From positions 2,530,252 through 2,594,251 of the forward strand of contig CBDFIW010000003.1 of the NCBI GenBank assembly GCA_965248255.1: a stretch of 64,000 nt of DNA, read 5' to 3'. The notes under the pieces were generated by a model. That model saw nothing but the letters and a program-made list of their open reading frames with translations, had not been told where the DNA came from and ran no database searches. The stretch's first letter is position 1; every line of letters starts with the position of its first letter. Below, piece after piece: positions 18,013 through 28,600 of this stretch. A program made the position numbers and the translations under genes. The stretch is from JAKZVK01 sp965248255. Lineage in GTDB: Bacteria > Acidobacteriota > Terriglobia > Bryobacterales > UBA6623.

Positions 18013-19002
18013 ATGACCGGCCGCACCATTAGCCACTACAAGATCACCGAGAAGCTCGGTGAAGGCGGGATGGGTGTCGTCTATGAGGTTGAGGACACCA
18101 AACCCGAGCAGGCGCAGGGCATGGAGGTGGACCACCGTTCCAACGTGTGGGCATTAGGCCTGGTGCTGTACGAAATGGTTCGTGGGCAGCGGCCGTTTCA
18201 GGGTGAGTACGACCAGGCGCTGCTTTTTGAAATCGTCCACCAGGAACCGGAGCCGCTGACTGGGGTGCGCGCCGGGGTACCGCTGGAGCTCGAATGGATT
18301 GTCGGCAAATGCTTGGCTAAAGACCGTGACGATTGCCCCTCATCGGCCGAAGAAATCGCCATGGATGTGCGCCCTCTCAGGGAAAAACTGAAATCCGGCC
18401 GATCGACGATCCTCCGGACCGGAGTCGGTACAGGCGCTGTTGCCGGTCCAGGACAAACGCCACCCGAGGGAACGAATCCGGGCATGCTGATGCAGTTGCA
18501 GCACGGTACACCTTCCCAAGACACCGCAGCGGGCATGCTGGCAGTCCCGGCGGAGGATGTGTTCGTCCCGAGAAACAGGTTGCGTCTCCAACAGGCCCTA
18601 TTCGCCCTAAGTGTCCTGGTCGCACTGAGTGTCTTGTTCCTCCGTTGCCGCGGGACGCCACGTGACAGGCCCGTGCGGCGGTCCTCGTTCTCTCCCGAGG
18701 GCGTCACCCAAGCCCAAATCTCTCCCGATGGCAGGTACATCGTCTACCGGACCGAAGTGGGAGGGGAAAGTGCTCTGTGGTTGCGGCCACTGGACAGCGA
18801 GTCAGCCCGCAAGCTGGAGGGGACCGAGGGGGCTCGCTTTACTAACTCGTGGTCGCCGGACAGCCGGTCCATCGTCTTCAAGACCGATCGCGAACTGAAA
18901 CGTGTTTCGCTCGACGGCGGTGACCCGATCACACTGTGCGAGTTGCCGGTCAGCGGTCCTTATGCTTACCCACCAATTCAGCACTGCGAGCACAAGCGGT
19001 GA
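18013..19002 (+). pseudogene. Ser/Thr pseudokinase with internal loss of the catalytic core
   Basis: 329 residues. It starts like a PknB-type kinase (ISHYKITEKLGEGGMGVVYEVEDTK) but at residue about 32 jumps straight to PEQAQGMEVDHRSNVWALG, the end of the activation segment and the F helix. The Lys of VAIK, the HRD loop and DFG, roughly 150 residues, are missing without loss of frame. The C-lobe continues (VLYEMVRGQRPFQGEYDQAL, LAKDRDDCPSSAEEIAMD), then a linker, one membrane segment (QQALFALSVLVALSVLFL) and a truncated PD40 beta-propeller (SPDGRYIVYRTEVGGESALW). It cannot phosphorylate. The frame is open and has a promoter, so a scaffold role is possible, but deletion of a normal gene is the simpler reading. 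Its stop overlaps the next start (GTGA). Confidence 0.78.
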
Positions 19003-21764
19003 AGAAAGGGAAAGGATACAGGGCCCGTTCATCTCGTCCCGCCGCATTACCCGCGGGAATCGCTCCAGGTCCAACGCTGGGCCCTTGGAAGAAAGGGCTG
19101 TTCACTGCGATCACGACCCTAGGTTTTTTTCTTCTGCTTGAGCTCTTGCTGGCGATCCTTGGCGTCAAACCTGTCCTATACGAACAAGATCCGTTTGTCG
19201 GCTTTGCCACAAACATCCCTTTGTTCCAAGAGGAGATCGAGGCGGCCGGCGACTTCTCTCTCGCCACTAGCCCCAACAAGATAAGGTGGTTCAACCTCCA
19301 AAGATTCCCCAAGCAGAAGGCGCCGGGCACTTATCGCATTTTCAGCTTGGGTGGCTCCACCACCTACGGTCGCCCCTATGACGACACCGCCTCGTTCAGC
19401 GGTTGGCTGCGCGAGTTGCTGAGGGTAGCCGACCCGAGCCGAACGTGGGAGGTCATCAATGCCGGGGGCATCAGCTATGCCAGCTACCGCGTCGCGGTAG
19501 TAATGGAAGAGTTGATCCAATACGAACCAGACCTGTTCATCATTTATGCGGGTCACAATGAGTTCTTAGAGCGACGCACATACCGGACCTTACTCGAGGC
19601 GCCGAAACCGCTCACTACCGTCGGCGCGCTGGCATCCCGTACCCGAATTTTTGCGGTCGGGAAGAGGATCTTGACCTCCGTGTCGCGCAACCAAGAGAGC
19701 CCGGTGCCGGGAGCGGAACTCAAGAGCGAGGTGGATACGATTCTGGCGAACTCGGTTGGGCCTCAAGACTACACGCGGGATGATGCTTTTCAGGAGAAAG
19801 TTCTCGCACACTACCGATTCAACCTTAACCGGATGATTGACATGGCACGGTCTGCCGACGCAAACGTCGTGCTGGTCATTCCGGCGTCCAACCTGAAAGA
19901 CTGCTCACCTTTCAAGAGCGAGCATTCCACCGGATTGAGTGCCGAAGACATCGAACGCTTTGAGAGCTTGACGGCCCGCGCGGAAAGCTTGAGGAACCAA
20001 CGTCGGTTGGAACTCTCGCTGAGCGCCCTTGAACAGGCACAAGCGATGGATGATCGATACGCCGGCTTGCAGTATCGAAAGGGGCTCGTCCTTTACGACC
20101 TTGGAAGATACACGGAAGCGAAGGAAGCTTTTCATCGAGCCGCGGATGAAGACATTTGCCCGCTGCGTGCCTTGACATCGATCCAGGAGATTATCCGGGA
20201 GATCGCGGCGCAGAGGGGAGTGCCCGTCCTCGACTTCGCCGCTGAGATCGAGCATCGATCCGACCACGGCATTCCAGGGTCCGATCACTTTCTCGATCAT
20301 GTGCATCTCACGATCGAGGGCTACCGATTGCTGGCGCTCCGGCTGATCGACACCCTGGCGGCAGAGGGTGTGGTACGGCCGGCGGAGTCCTGGAGTCCGG
20401 AAGCTATCGAAGCGGTGACGCGCACGGTCGAGGGAAAGCTTGATCAGCGGGCCCACGGTGTGGCTCTGCGGAACCTTGCGAAAGTGTTTGACTGGGCCGG
20501 AAAACTGGAAGAGGCCGAAAGGCTAGCAGAACGAGCAGAGGAACTGTTGGGGGAGGACGCTGCTACGTATCATCTGCGAGGTCGCAACGCGGAAGGCCGC
20601 GGGCAATGGGAGGAAGCCATCCGGCATTATCGTCGGGCGCTGGACCTCGATCCTACTCACGCGGAGGCCCACAGCAGCCTGGGAATGGCCCTGGCAGTGG
20701 TGGGGCAAAACGGCCAGGCCATCCTGCACTTCCGGGAAGCGCTTCGCATCCATCCGGATCATCCCCGAACACTCAGCAACCTCGGTGCCGCACTGATGGC
20801 GCAAGGCAAGGCAGAAGAAGCGATCCGTCATTATCGGCAGGCTCTGCGGCTCGAGCCCAGGTATGCCGAAGCCCACAACAACCTCGGTCTGGCCCTATCG
20901 GCTATCGGCAGGCGGAATGAGGCGATGGGGCACTATCAAAAGGCCATCGAGATCAACCCAGGTTATACCGAAGGACTCAGTAACTTAGGCGCCGCCCTCA
21001 TCAAGGAAGGTTCGCTCGATAAAGCGATCCGTCATCTGAGAAAGGCTGTGAGCGTCGATCCCGACTATGCGAAGGCACACAGTAATCTTGGGATCGCACA
21101 CTTTTCCAAGGGCAGAGTGGATGAGGCGATCGACCACTATCGGGAGGCCTTGCGCATCAGCCCCGGCTCAGCGGAAGCACACTATAACCTGGGCATCGCC
21201 CTCATGTCCAAGGGCGAACATGACACGGCCATTCGTCATTACCGTGAAGCCGTGCGGCTCCATCCTGACTACGCCGAGGCCCACAGCAATCTGGGCACTG
21301 CGCTTCTGTCCACTGGCCAAGATGAGCAAGCGATAAGGCACCTGAGACGCGCCGTTGACATCAAAGCCGATTCATCCCAGACACGCTATAACTTCGGCGT
21401 GGCCCTGGCCATGATGGGACGAAGCGATGAGGCCCTCGCGCAGCTTCGAGAAGCGAGCCGTCTGCAGCCCAACTGGCCGGCCCCTCTCCACCGGATGGCA
21501 TGGATTCTTTCTACTGACCGGAATGCCAACGTGCGAGATGGGAGGATAGCCCTGAGCCTTGCGAAGCGTGCAGTCGAACTGAGCGAGTACCGAGATCCCG
21601 AGGCGTTGGAGGCACTGGCAGCCGCGTACGCAGAAGTGGGAGATATTGAGCAGGCAGTGGCGTTTGCCGAACAAGGACTAGGGTTGTATACCGCTGGCCG
21701 CGCGACTCGTAAAGCCGACTTGCTCCGACAGCGACTCGAGCGCTACCGCAACGGAAAGCGATAG
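18999..21764 (+). CDS. Membrane-anchored SGNH hydrolase-like protein with about twelve TPRs
   Basis: 921 residues from GTG 18999 (overlapping the pseudokinase stop); an upstream start at 18936 reads only antisense-like residues. After a basic N-terminus comes one membrane helix (TAITTLGFFLLLELLLAI, about 35-55), then an extracytoplasmic SGNH domain: FSLGGSTTYGRP (block I, Ser nucleophile), INAGGISYAS, IIYAGHNEFLERR (block III Asn) and DHVHLTIEGY (Asp and His). A TPR pair is inserted within this domain. From about residue 540 there are some ten further 34-residue TPRs (AEAHSNLGTALLSTGQDEQAIRHLRRA type). The GHNE and DHVHL motifs place it with the acyl/acetyl-esterase-like SGNH-TPR proteins. 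With the two methyltransferases upstream, modification of a surface glycan is a reasonable guess. Confidence 0.85.
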   Translation: MKKGKGYRARSSRPAALPAGIAPGPTLGPWKKGLFTAITTLGFFLLLELLLAILGVKPVLYEQDPFVGFATNIPLFQEEIEAAGDFSLATSPNKIRWFNLQRFPKQKAPGTYRIFSLGGSTTYGRPYDDTASFSGWLRELLRVADPSRTWEVINAGGISYASYRVAVVMEELIQYEPDLFIIYAGHNEFLERRTYRTLLEAPKPLTTVGALASRTRIFAVGKRILTSVSRNQESPVPGAELKSEVDTILANSVGPQDYTRDDAFQEKVLAHYRFNLNRMIDMARSADANVVLVIPASNLKDCSPFKSEHSTGLSAEDIERFESLTARAESLRNQRRLELSLSALEQAQAMDDRYAGLQYRKGLVLYDLGRYTEAKEAFHRAADEDICPLRALTSIQEIIREIAAQRGVPVLDFAAEIEHRSDHGIPGSDHFLDHVHLTIEGYRLLALRLIDTLAAEGVVRPAESWSPEAIEAVTRTVEGKLDQRAHGVALRNLAKVFDWAGKLEEAERLAERAEELLGEDAATYHLRGRNAEGRGQWEEAIRHYRRALDLDPTHAEAHSSLGMALAVVGQNGQAILHFREALRIHPDHPRTLSNLGAALMAQGKAEEAIRHYRQALRLEPRYAEAHNNLGLALSAIGRRNEAMGHYQKAIEINPGYTEGLSNLGAALIKEGSLDKAIRHLRKAVSVDPDYAKAHSNLGIAHFSKGRVDEAIDHYREALRISPGSAEAHYNLGIALMSKGEHDTAIRHYREAVRLHPDYAEAHSNLGTALLSTGQDEQAIRHLRRAVDIKADSSQTRYNFGVALAMMGRSDEALAQLREASRLQPNWPAPLHRMAWILSTDRNANVRDGRIALSLAKRAVELSEYRDPEALEALAAAYAEVGDIEQAVAFAEQGLGLYTAGRATRKADLLRQRLERYRNGKR

Positions 21765-21791
21765 TGAGCACAACCCTTTTACGAACCGGTG

Positions 21792-23975
21792 TCAACGCAG
21801 TTCTGGATATGTTTCTACTACCGTCTGCAATTCCCGGCGGCCGCGAGTGGCGAGAGCCGAACCCGCTCCTAGCCTCTCATAGACACGCCGAGAAGAACTG
21901 TAAGCGCGGCGAACCTCGCTGAGCATTGCCAACTGACCGACCGGCGATTTCAGGTTGACGAGCCAAACCGGCCCCGGAGCGAAAGAAGCCACAAGATCGG
22001 GAAGGTCGTACTTGAGGAGCACTCCGGGAAGGACGGCAGCATAGATCTGTCGGTGAATCGGGTGCTCGGCAATTGACTGGTAGGACAACAACCCTCCTTC
22101 CAGCACGAGTCCTTTAATTCGAGAGTCGACCACAGCCGTATGCAAGAGGTCCACTCCGAGCCGACCTTTGCCGAACCCCAGTGATTTGCCGTTGTATAGG
22201 AGGCCCTTTTCGTGCAGAACGTCCAAGCCACGGGCAATATCATCCATCCGGATACCGACGAGTGGTTTACCCACCATGAGCGCAAGAGAAATGACCTTGT
22301 CCTGCCCGAACCAGTCGGCGGCATAACCTCCCCAATTGGACCTAGTCTCTCCACTGCCAGATGGATCGAGCGCCAAAACCGTATATCCAAGTCGGGCCAA
22401 CTGTTCCAGGTCTCCGCCAAGCGCCCCGGCTTGCGACTTCCCCTCGTCATCCACGTATAGAATGACTTGGCTGCGATCCCGCGACGAATCCGGATGGAAA
22501 AGCAGTGCCGGGACATATCGCGCGGGACTGCTGTGGTAAACCAAACGCTCGATCGAGTAACCATCCCGGTGAAGCCAACCACGTGAGCTTATGTTTAGTG
22601 GTCCTGTTGACCTCTCATACCGGGTCAGTTCGATCACATGCTTCCGGATTCGTTTCGTCCATTGCTCCAGGGCTTCCCCTGTGCGAAGATCCGGAGATTC
22701 TCGTTCAATCGCGCTGAACCTCTTGACGTTCCTGCTACTGGCGGTCTCTCCACCGAACGAAGTCGAGACTTGTCCAGTGGGCGTGCAGTAGAGGTCTTCG
22801 TCGAGTTCGACCTGGAACTCTGGTTCAGGTGCTTCCCCATCCTCATCTCGCAGCCAGCGTTTCATCCACGAGTAGATAGCTTCTCGAGTGTCCCTTCTCA
22901 TCCCGTGACCACCGGGCCCCACATGCCAGGCGAGGCGATCTTCAGCATCGTAGAGCGAGTAGATGTAGCGGCTCTGTTGAAACGCCTTGCGTGCCCCCTC
23001 CAACGGGAAGTAATCCTCTTTCGTACTACAAATCAAATAGGGTTTAGGGGCCATCGCAACAACAAGATCCGCGTGGTCAATGCCCACTTTCAACTGGTCA
23101 GGGAATTGTTGCTCCGCATCCTGTGGCCCTGTACCGTCCAGCTGGTCTTCCCAAGAGCTGATGTAGCATGATGGCGCTGCGACTCTGACACGATCGTCTA
23201 GTGCGGCAATGTAAGCCGTTAGAGTTCCTCCGCCGGAGCAGCCGGTGACTCCAATGCGTGTGCCGTCGACTTCGGGCAGAGATTGGAGGAGGTCGATCCC
23301 CCGGATGCCATCCCAGATTCGGTATTTCGCTACACTTTCGCCTGCGAGCAAACTCTGGATGCCGACCATCTGATGCTCCATGGTAGAACTCCGGCCGACT
23401 TTAGAATCCCCCAACTCTGGATCGAAAAAGATGCGGCGCTCTCCCTGACCAATGGGGTCGTAGGTCAGCACGACGAAGCCGTGCTTTACCAAACCAATCG
23501 AGAGGCTTTGGTAAAATACACGTGCTTTGCCGGTCAGGCTATGCCCAACCGGCTGTAAAATTGCAGGGTAGGGCGTGCTTCCTGTTTGTGGGATATAGAG
23601 ATTTGCGGTGACATAGAAGTTCGGAAGGCTTTCATACACGATCTTTTCGAGCCGATAGTCACCACGGTCAAGCGTCCCTATCTCGCGTGTTGCAAGGGGA
23701 GTTCTCTCCTCGGGTAGGCCGCCAATCATTTCGAGGAGTTGTCTCTTGACAAACGTTCGGCGTTCTTCGAACTGCGTCCTCGTTCCAATCGCGGAGAACA
23801 CTTTTCTTCGTTTTTCCAGTTGCTGTGAAGCGATGCGCTGCAGGTAAGAGCGCAGCATGAGAGAGGGTTGTGGATCGACAACGGAGTCCAGTACTCGTAG
23901 CTCTTGTGCTTGCCCAGAGGTTGCAGCCAAGAGCCCAACCCCGAACAACATCAGGAACCGCCACATAGATTTCAC
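21792..23975 (-). CDS. Secreted acetylxylan-esterase-like alpha/beta hydrolase, tandem domains
   Basis: 727 residues with a clear Sec signal (MWRFLMLFGVGLLAATSGQAQ). The first alpha/beta-hydrolase domain (about 90-380) carries LTYDPIGQGERR, the nucleophile elbow VTGCSGGGTLTAY (Ser about 246), an Asp region (STKEDYFPLEGAR) and the His in HVGPGGHGMRRDTREAIYSW. This is the pattern of the acetylxylan/glucuronoyl esterase-type families (AXE1, CE15-like). The second half (about 440-727) repeats the fold (VLALDPSGSGETRSNWGG) but has no GxSxG elbow (GFGKGRLGVDLL), so it is probably a non-catalytic duplicate. Expected role: removing ester groups from plant polysaccharide outside the cytoplasm. It is followed upstream by the dipeptidase gene on the same strand. 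Confidence 0.82.
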   Translation of the reverse strand: MKSMWRFLMLFGVGLLAATSGQAQELRVLDSVVDPQPSLMLRSYLQRIASQQLEKRRKVFSAIGTRTQFEERRTFVKRQLLEMIGGLPEERTPLATREIGTLDRGDYRLEKIVYESLPNFYVTANLYIPQTGSTPYPAILQPVGHSLTGKARVFYQSLSIGLVKHGFVVLTYDPIGQGERRIFFDPELGDSKVGRSSTMEHQMVGIQSLLAGESVAKYRIWDGIRGIDLLQSLPEVDGTRIGVTGCSGGGTLTAYIAALDDRVRVAAPSCYISSWEDQLDGTGPQDAEQQFPDQLKVGIDHADLVVAMAPKPYLICSTKEDYFPLEGARKAFQQSRYIYSLYDAEDRLAWHVGPGGHGMRRDTREAIYSWMKRWLRDEDGEAPEPEFQVELDEDLYCTPTGQVSTSFGGETASSRNVKRFSAIERESPDLRTGEALEQWTKRIRKHVIELTRYERSTGPLNISSRGWLHRDGYSIERLVYHSSPARYVPALLFHPDSSRDRSQVILYVDDEGKSQAGALGGDLEQLARLGYTVLALDPSGSGETRSNWGGYAADWFGQDKVISLALMVGKPLVGIRMDDIARGLDVLHEKGLLYNGKSLGFGKGRLGVDLLHTAVVDSRIKGLVLEGGLLSYQSIAEHPIHRQIYAAVLPGVLLKYDLPDLVASFAPGPVWLVNLKSPVGQLAMLSEVRRAYSSSRRVYERLGAGSALATRGRRELQTVVETYPELR

Positions 23976-24005
23976 GCCAAGCTCCTTCGTTCGGACTCAG
24001 TGCTT

Positions 24006-25313
24006 TCACGCCTGGAGATAATCCGGCAGTGACGCTCGAGCTACTCGCAGGACGTTGCCGCCGATGATCTTCTGAATGTCACTGTCGGAGTAGCCGCGTT
24101 GCACCAGTCCCACGGTGAACAGCGGCCAGTTGGTCCACGCCACGCTGTGGGTTCGCCCTCGCGTCGTCTTGGACGGGTCGGGGGGCCAAAGAGCGGCCCA
24201 CTGCGCCCTGGACGGACCACTTGGTGGGATCTTTCTGTTCTCTGCCTGCGCTGCCCGGGATTGATATGCTACGTCGGTTCCGATCGCGACGTGGTCCACA
24301 CCAAAACGCTTGGTCACGTGGTCAATGTGATCGAGCAGGGCATTGATGTCCCCGCTCCCGCCGAGATACCTGGGGATGCAACAGATGCCAATGTACCCTC
24401 CCGAGTCGGCGATAGCTTTGATTGCCTCATCGGGCTTTGAGCGAATGTGTTTGTGGATTGCCGCGCAGGTCGAGTGACTCGCCACCGCGGGCTTTTGTGA
24501 TCTCTGAGCTGTTTCCAGGCTGGTTTGCCACCCGGAATGGGCCACATCGGGGATCACACCGACGCGGTTCAATTCGCTCACAACGGCTCGGCCAAAGTCG
24601 CTGAGGCCCGCATTGGCGGGCTCGGCGCATCCATCCCCGATCATGTTGCGGCGATTGTATGTGATGTGCATCATGCGGATTCCTAACTGGAAGAAGATCC
24701 GGATGTACCGCAGCTCGTCCGCGACGGAAACCCAATCCTGGGTGATCGGCACACCGTTGCCGGTGAAATACAGGCAGTGTCTTTTCTGTTCCTTCGCAGC
24801 CACCACCTCGTCGGGTACAGCTGCTTTTTGCAGGAAGTCTGGGAGCATGTCCGTGAGGTAAGTGAACCGCGCCAAGCGTTTGATCAGCCGCAAAGGGTCT
24901 TGACCTTCCTCGCCGCAATTCTGAAAAATACAGGTCACTCCCGCGGCTGCCCAGGCCTGCATGAACTCATCGCGCTCGCTCGACTCGATCACCGGGCGAG
25001 TCATCGACATTTCCTCGCGCATGTCCCTGAGCTCGATCTCCGAGGCTCCCGCTTCGATCGCGCGCTTCATGGCGTCTCCGTCCAGCGCAGCGCGTGGCGA
25101 AAAGCCATACGCATCGAAAACGATCGAATTGGTGTGAAGCTCCAGGCCGTGTTCGAGATCTTTCTTGCTGGGCTTCAAGACCGCTAGAGCCGCTTCGCGG
25201 GCCTCTTGGATCTTTTTGTTCTTGGCCACGGCCTCGGCTGCGGCAACCGGAACCAGGGCAGCGGTTGCCGAAGTGCCCAGGAACTGTCGCCTGTTGATTG
25301 ATCCTGTTGTCAT
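24006..25313 (-). CDS. Membrane dipeptidase (peptidase M19), Tat-exported
   Basis: 435 residues. The leader SINRRQFLGTSATAALVPVAAA is a twin-arginine signal, so a folded, metal-loaded enzyme is exported. The barrel shows the M19 zinc ligands and neighbours: GLELHTNSIVFDAYGF (the His-x-Asp region, here altered from HNDLP to HTNSIVFD), IPDVAHSGWQTS (His), VASHSTCAAIHKH (His) and VAIGTDVAYQ (Asp). It hydrolyses dipeptides or acts on dehydropeptides. The ribosome binding site AAGGAG precedes the ATG by a proper distance. Encoded 31 bp upstream of the esterase gene on the same strand, so both may share a transcript. Confidence 0.87.
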   Translation of the reverse strand: MTTGSINRRQFLGTSATAALVPVAAAEAVAKNKKIQEAREAALAVLKPSKKDLEHGLELHTNSIVFDAYGFSPRAALDGDAMKRAIEAGASEIELRDMREEMSMTRPVIESSERDEFMQAWAAAGVTCIFQNCGEEGQDPLRLIKRLARFTYLTDMLPDFLQKAAVPDEVVAAKEQKRHCLYFTGNGVPITQDWVSVADELRYIRIFFQLGIRMMHITYNRRNMIGDGCAEPANAGLSDFGRAVVSELNRVGVIPDVAHSGWQTSLETAQRSQKPAVASHSTCAAIHKHIRSKPDEAIKAIADSGGYIGICCIPRYLGGSGDINALLDHIDHVTKRFGVDHVAIGTDVAYQSRAAQAENRKIPPSGPSRAQWAALWPPDPSKTTRGRTHSVAWTNWPLFTVGLVQRGYSDSDIQKIIGGNVLRVARASLPDYLQA

Positions 25314-25583
25314 GAGGAAACTCCTTACCGAAGCCGCAGCCCGTTTGTGCCGGCTGTCTCTTTAGGTCTCTAACAGAAGTGTCGCTTGGACTGTCCGAAG
25401 AAACCTGAACCATGGGTGACGTAGGTTCCGTGGATCATGACATCCCTGGGACCTTCCGCTCGAGGGAAATTATTCGACGCCGGCTTCTTCGAGAGACGCT
25501 TGGCTTTTGGGAATCAGGGCCGGCGGCGGCGGACAGGAGACGGTTGCGGGCCCTTGACTGTTGTTATCCCTGTGTAAACAAGA

Positions 25584-25615
25584 CCCCGGCGGGACAGCTC
25601 AGTCCGCCGCCGGGG
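25584..25615 (-). terminator. Rho-independent terminator after the Oar-type receptor
   Basis: Minus-strand hairpin with a 9-bp GC stem (CCCCGGCGG/CCGCCGGGG) about 22 bp beyond the receptor stop, followed on that strand by TCTTGTTT. Confidence 0.6.
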
Positions 25616-25636
25616 CCCGTCAAGACCATACGACTC

Positions 25637-28600
25637 TCAGAAGAGCACTTTGAGCGCGATCTGGATGATGCGGGGATCGCCCGCGCCTTCGATCTTGCCG
25701 AAGCGACTGCTTTGGCGCTGGTTAGTCCGCGGATTGCCAAAGTTCGGCCGGTTGAAGGCATTGAAGAACTCGCCCCGCAACTGGAACCGCACGTTCTCCC
25801 GGACCGCAATCATCTTCATCACCGCCATGTCGAGGCTGAAAAGCCCCGGCCCGCGCAACAGATTCCGCGGGGCGTTGCCGAACGTGCCCAGCGCGTTCGT
25901 CGCAAATGCGGCGGTGTTGAAGTACTCGGCCAACAACTGGTTCCGCGGCCGTCCCGTGTCGAGCTCCACGGGCTCCCCCGTCAGGTCGGCGTAATCGCGG
26001 TTGATGCCGCTGAGGGAGTTATCCCTCCCGGAGGTGATCGAAAACGGCCGCCCACTCTGGAACGTCCAGATCCCCGAGTGCTGCCAGCCGCCCAATATAT
26101 GCCGCACGAAACCGCTGCTGCCATTCAGCTGCGGCAAATCCCACACGTACGACGTCACGAAGCGGTGAGCCACATCGTGGTCAGACAGCCCCCGGTTCAG
26201 ACGGCGGTTAAAAGGAACCGCTAGTGAGCCGGATTGCCCCGGTGTTGGGTCAGACGACTGCTCATCGATCGACTTCGACCAAGTATAGTTCGACTGCAAC
26301 GACAGATTCGTTAACCGGCGCTCCACCTCAAACTGCAGACCGTGGTAGCTCGAGGTCCCCTGCGAGCGCGCCGTCAGATTCTGCCCAAACTGTGTTAAGG
26401 GCCTGCGCTGCTGGGTGTTGCCCACCGTCGACTCCCCAGGAGTGTATACGGCAAGGTTGGTGTCGACACTGTAGGGCACCCGCCGTCCCATGTTCCCGAT
26501 ATAACTCATGCGCGTCAACAGGTTCTGCAGCACCTCGCGCTCTACAGTGAGGTTCCAGATCTCCTGGTAGGCGTTGCGAAAGTTGGGATCGAAGGTACCC
26601 ACCCGGCCCAAGGGAGGGAAGAACTCCGCATCTTGCGGCGGAGTGAATGGCGCAAACGACGCGGGAAACGGGTTGGGCCGGTCGGCGTAAGGATCTTCAA
26701 ACCGAGCCCCGTTAACTGTCACCTGTGGACTGAACGGCGGACCATTAACAAAACCGTTGTACAGCACCGTTTGCAGCGGGTTAAAGAACACGCCCAGGCC
26801 CCCACGGATCACCGTCTGCGAACCACCGGGGCGCCAGGCAAAGCCAAAGCGAGGCGCGAGCGTCTTGTAGTGCGAGTTGAAACCGCCCACGGGGCAACCC
26901 GGATCCCCGGCACTCAGGTAGCCCCCCGGGGCGTTCGGAAACTTTGTCGACTGCTCCCCCGGCCGGATGCACTGGATGCGCCCGATACTGTCGGTGAAGG
27001 GAAGGATGGGATCCCATCGTATCCCGAAGTTCAGGGTCAGGTTGGATGTCGTGCGCCAGCGGTCCTGCAGGAAGAATCCCACACGATGGCCCGTCAGGTC
27101 CTTGTACTCGCCTCCGCCTTGCTCGAAACGAAAGGCGTCGCCCAGCATGAAGTCCGCCATGGCATAGTCCGAAGCACTTCCGTTGAAGGTGAAGATCCCC
27201 ATCGTCCGAAAGTCGTTCCGGATCGTATTCTTGTGGCGGATGAACTCGCCCCCGAATTTCATCTCGTGGTTGCCATGAATGTAGGTTGCCTTGTCGGAAA
27301 AATGCTGATTGTTGTCGTCAATGACGAAGGGCCAGGTCGGCCGCACCCGGAAGAAGCCCGAAATGTCGAAGAACATCCCCGCGGGTTGCAGGATCGCAAT
27401 GTCCTTCACGCCGGCAATCTGGTAGTTGATGGGATATTCGAAGTCGTCCCAGTCGTCGGCGCGTGCCCGCGAGGTGTAGGTGAACGTGGCTTCGTTCAGC
27501 AGTGTCGGCGAGAAAGTGTAGGTGTCACTGACGGTGAAACTGTTGTTGGGCTGCCGGTCCCGCCGCGTCAGAGGCTGTGCAATGTCATTCGCGTCGACAT
27601 TGAGCGGTACTTCCTTGAGCCACCGAAAATATCTGGCGAAGAAGTGGTGGTTGCCGGCATTGTAGTCGCCGCGTGCGGTGTACTCATCGATGTCGGAATT
27701 GCGGGGCTCGCCCGCAAAGCGCAGCCCGTCCGGCGTCCCCGGAGTGGGAATGAACTCGAGGAAGTTCTGTGTCACTGAGCTGAACCGGCTCAAGGGAATC
27801 TGGTTGTTCGCGAAGGGCTCTCCGGTCAGAGGATCGTTCACCGCACGGGGCGCCGCGGAGAAATCGCCCTGCCGCTGCGGGCCCGTCGGCAGAAACTGTC
27901 GGCCGACGCGCGGGTCGCTGCGCAGCCTGGTGGCCTGGTAGGAGGTGAAAAAGAACAGCTTGTCCTTGAGCACCGGTCCGCCCAGAGTGGCGCCATACTG
28001 ATTCCGTCTTAGCGAATCTCTCGATTGGGCGAAGAAGTTCCGGGCGTTGAGTACCTCATTGCGGACGAACCAGAAGCCCGCCCCGTGAAACTCGTTCGTA
28101 CCCCCTTTGGTGACGACATTCACGACCGCCCCGGTGGCGTTGGCGTATTCGGCGCTAAAGTTGCTCCGCTGCACGCTGAACTCCTGCACCGCGTCGGGGT
28201 TGGGAAACTTACCGCTCAGGTTTCGGTAGGCGTTCGTGTTGAAGCCACCGTCCATCAGAAAAAAGACACCGTTCGAGCGGCTCCCATTGACTGCGAAAGC
28301 AATACCCTCGCTGTTCCCGGACCGATCGGATGTCTGAATCACACCGGGCTGCAGGCGCATGAACTCTGTCATCGTGCGGCCGTTGAGCGGAAGCTGCACC
28401 ATTCGCTCTTCATCGATCAACCCCTGTAGAGTTCCTGTCTGGGTGTTAACGAGCGGGGCCGCGCCCGTCACCGTGATCGTTTCGGTGACCTGTCCAACCT
28501 CCAGCCGAACGTCTACGATCAGCGTCTCACTCACGGTGAGAGTAAGGCCCTCCCGCACAGAGCGTTGAAACCCTGCTTGCTCGACTTCCAAGCGGTACTC

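Noticed and set aside
26633..27778. 381-residue plus-strand ORF within the Oar receptor gene
   Set aside because: Antisense shadow of a well-conserved beta-barrel gene.
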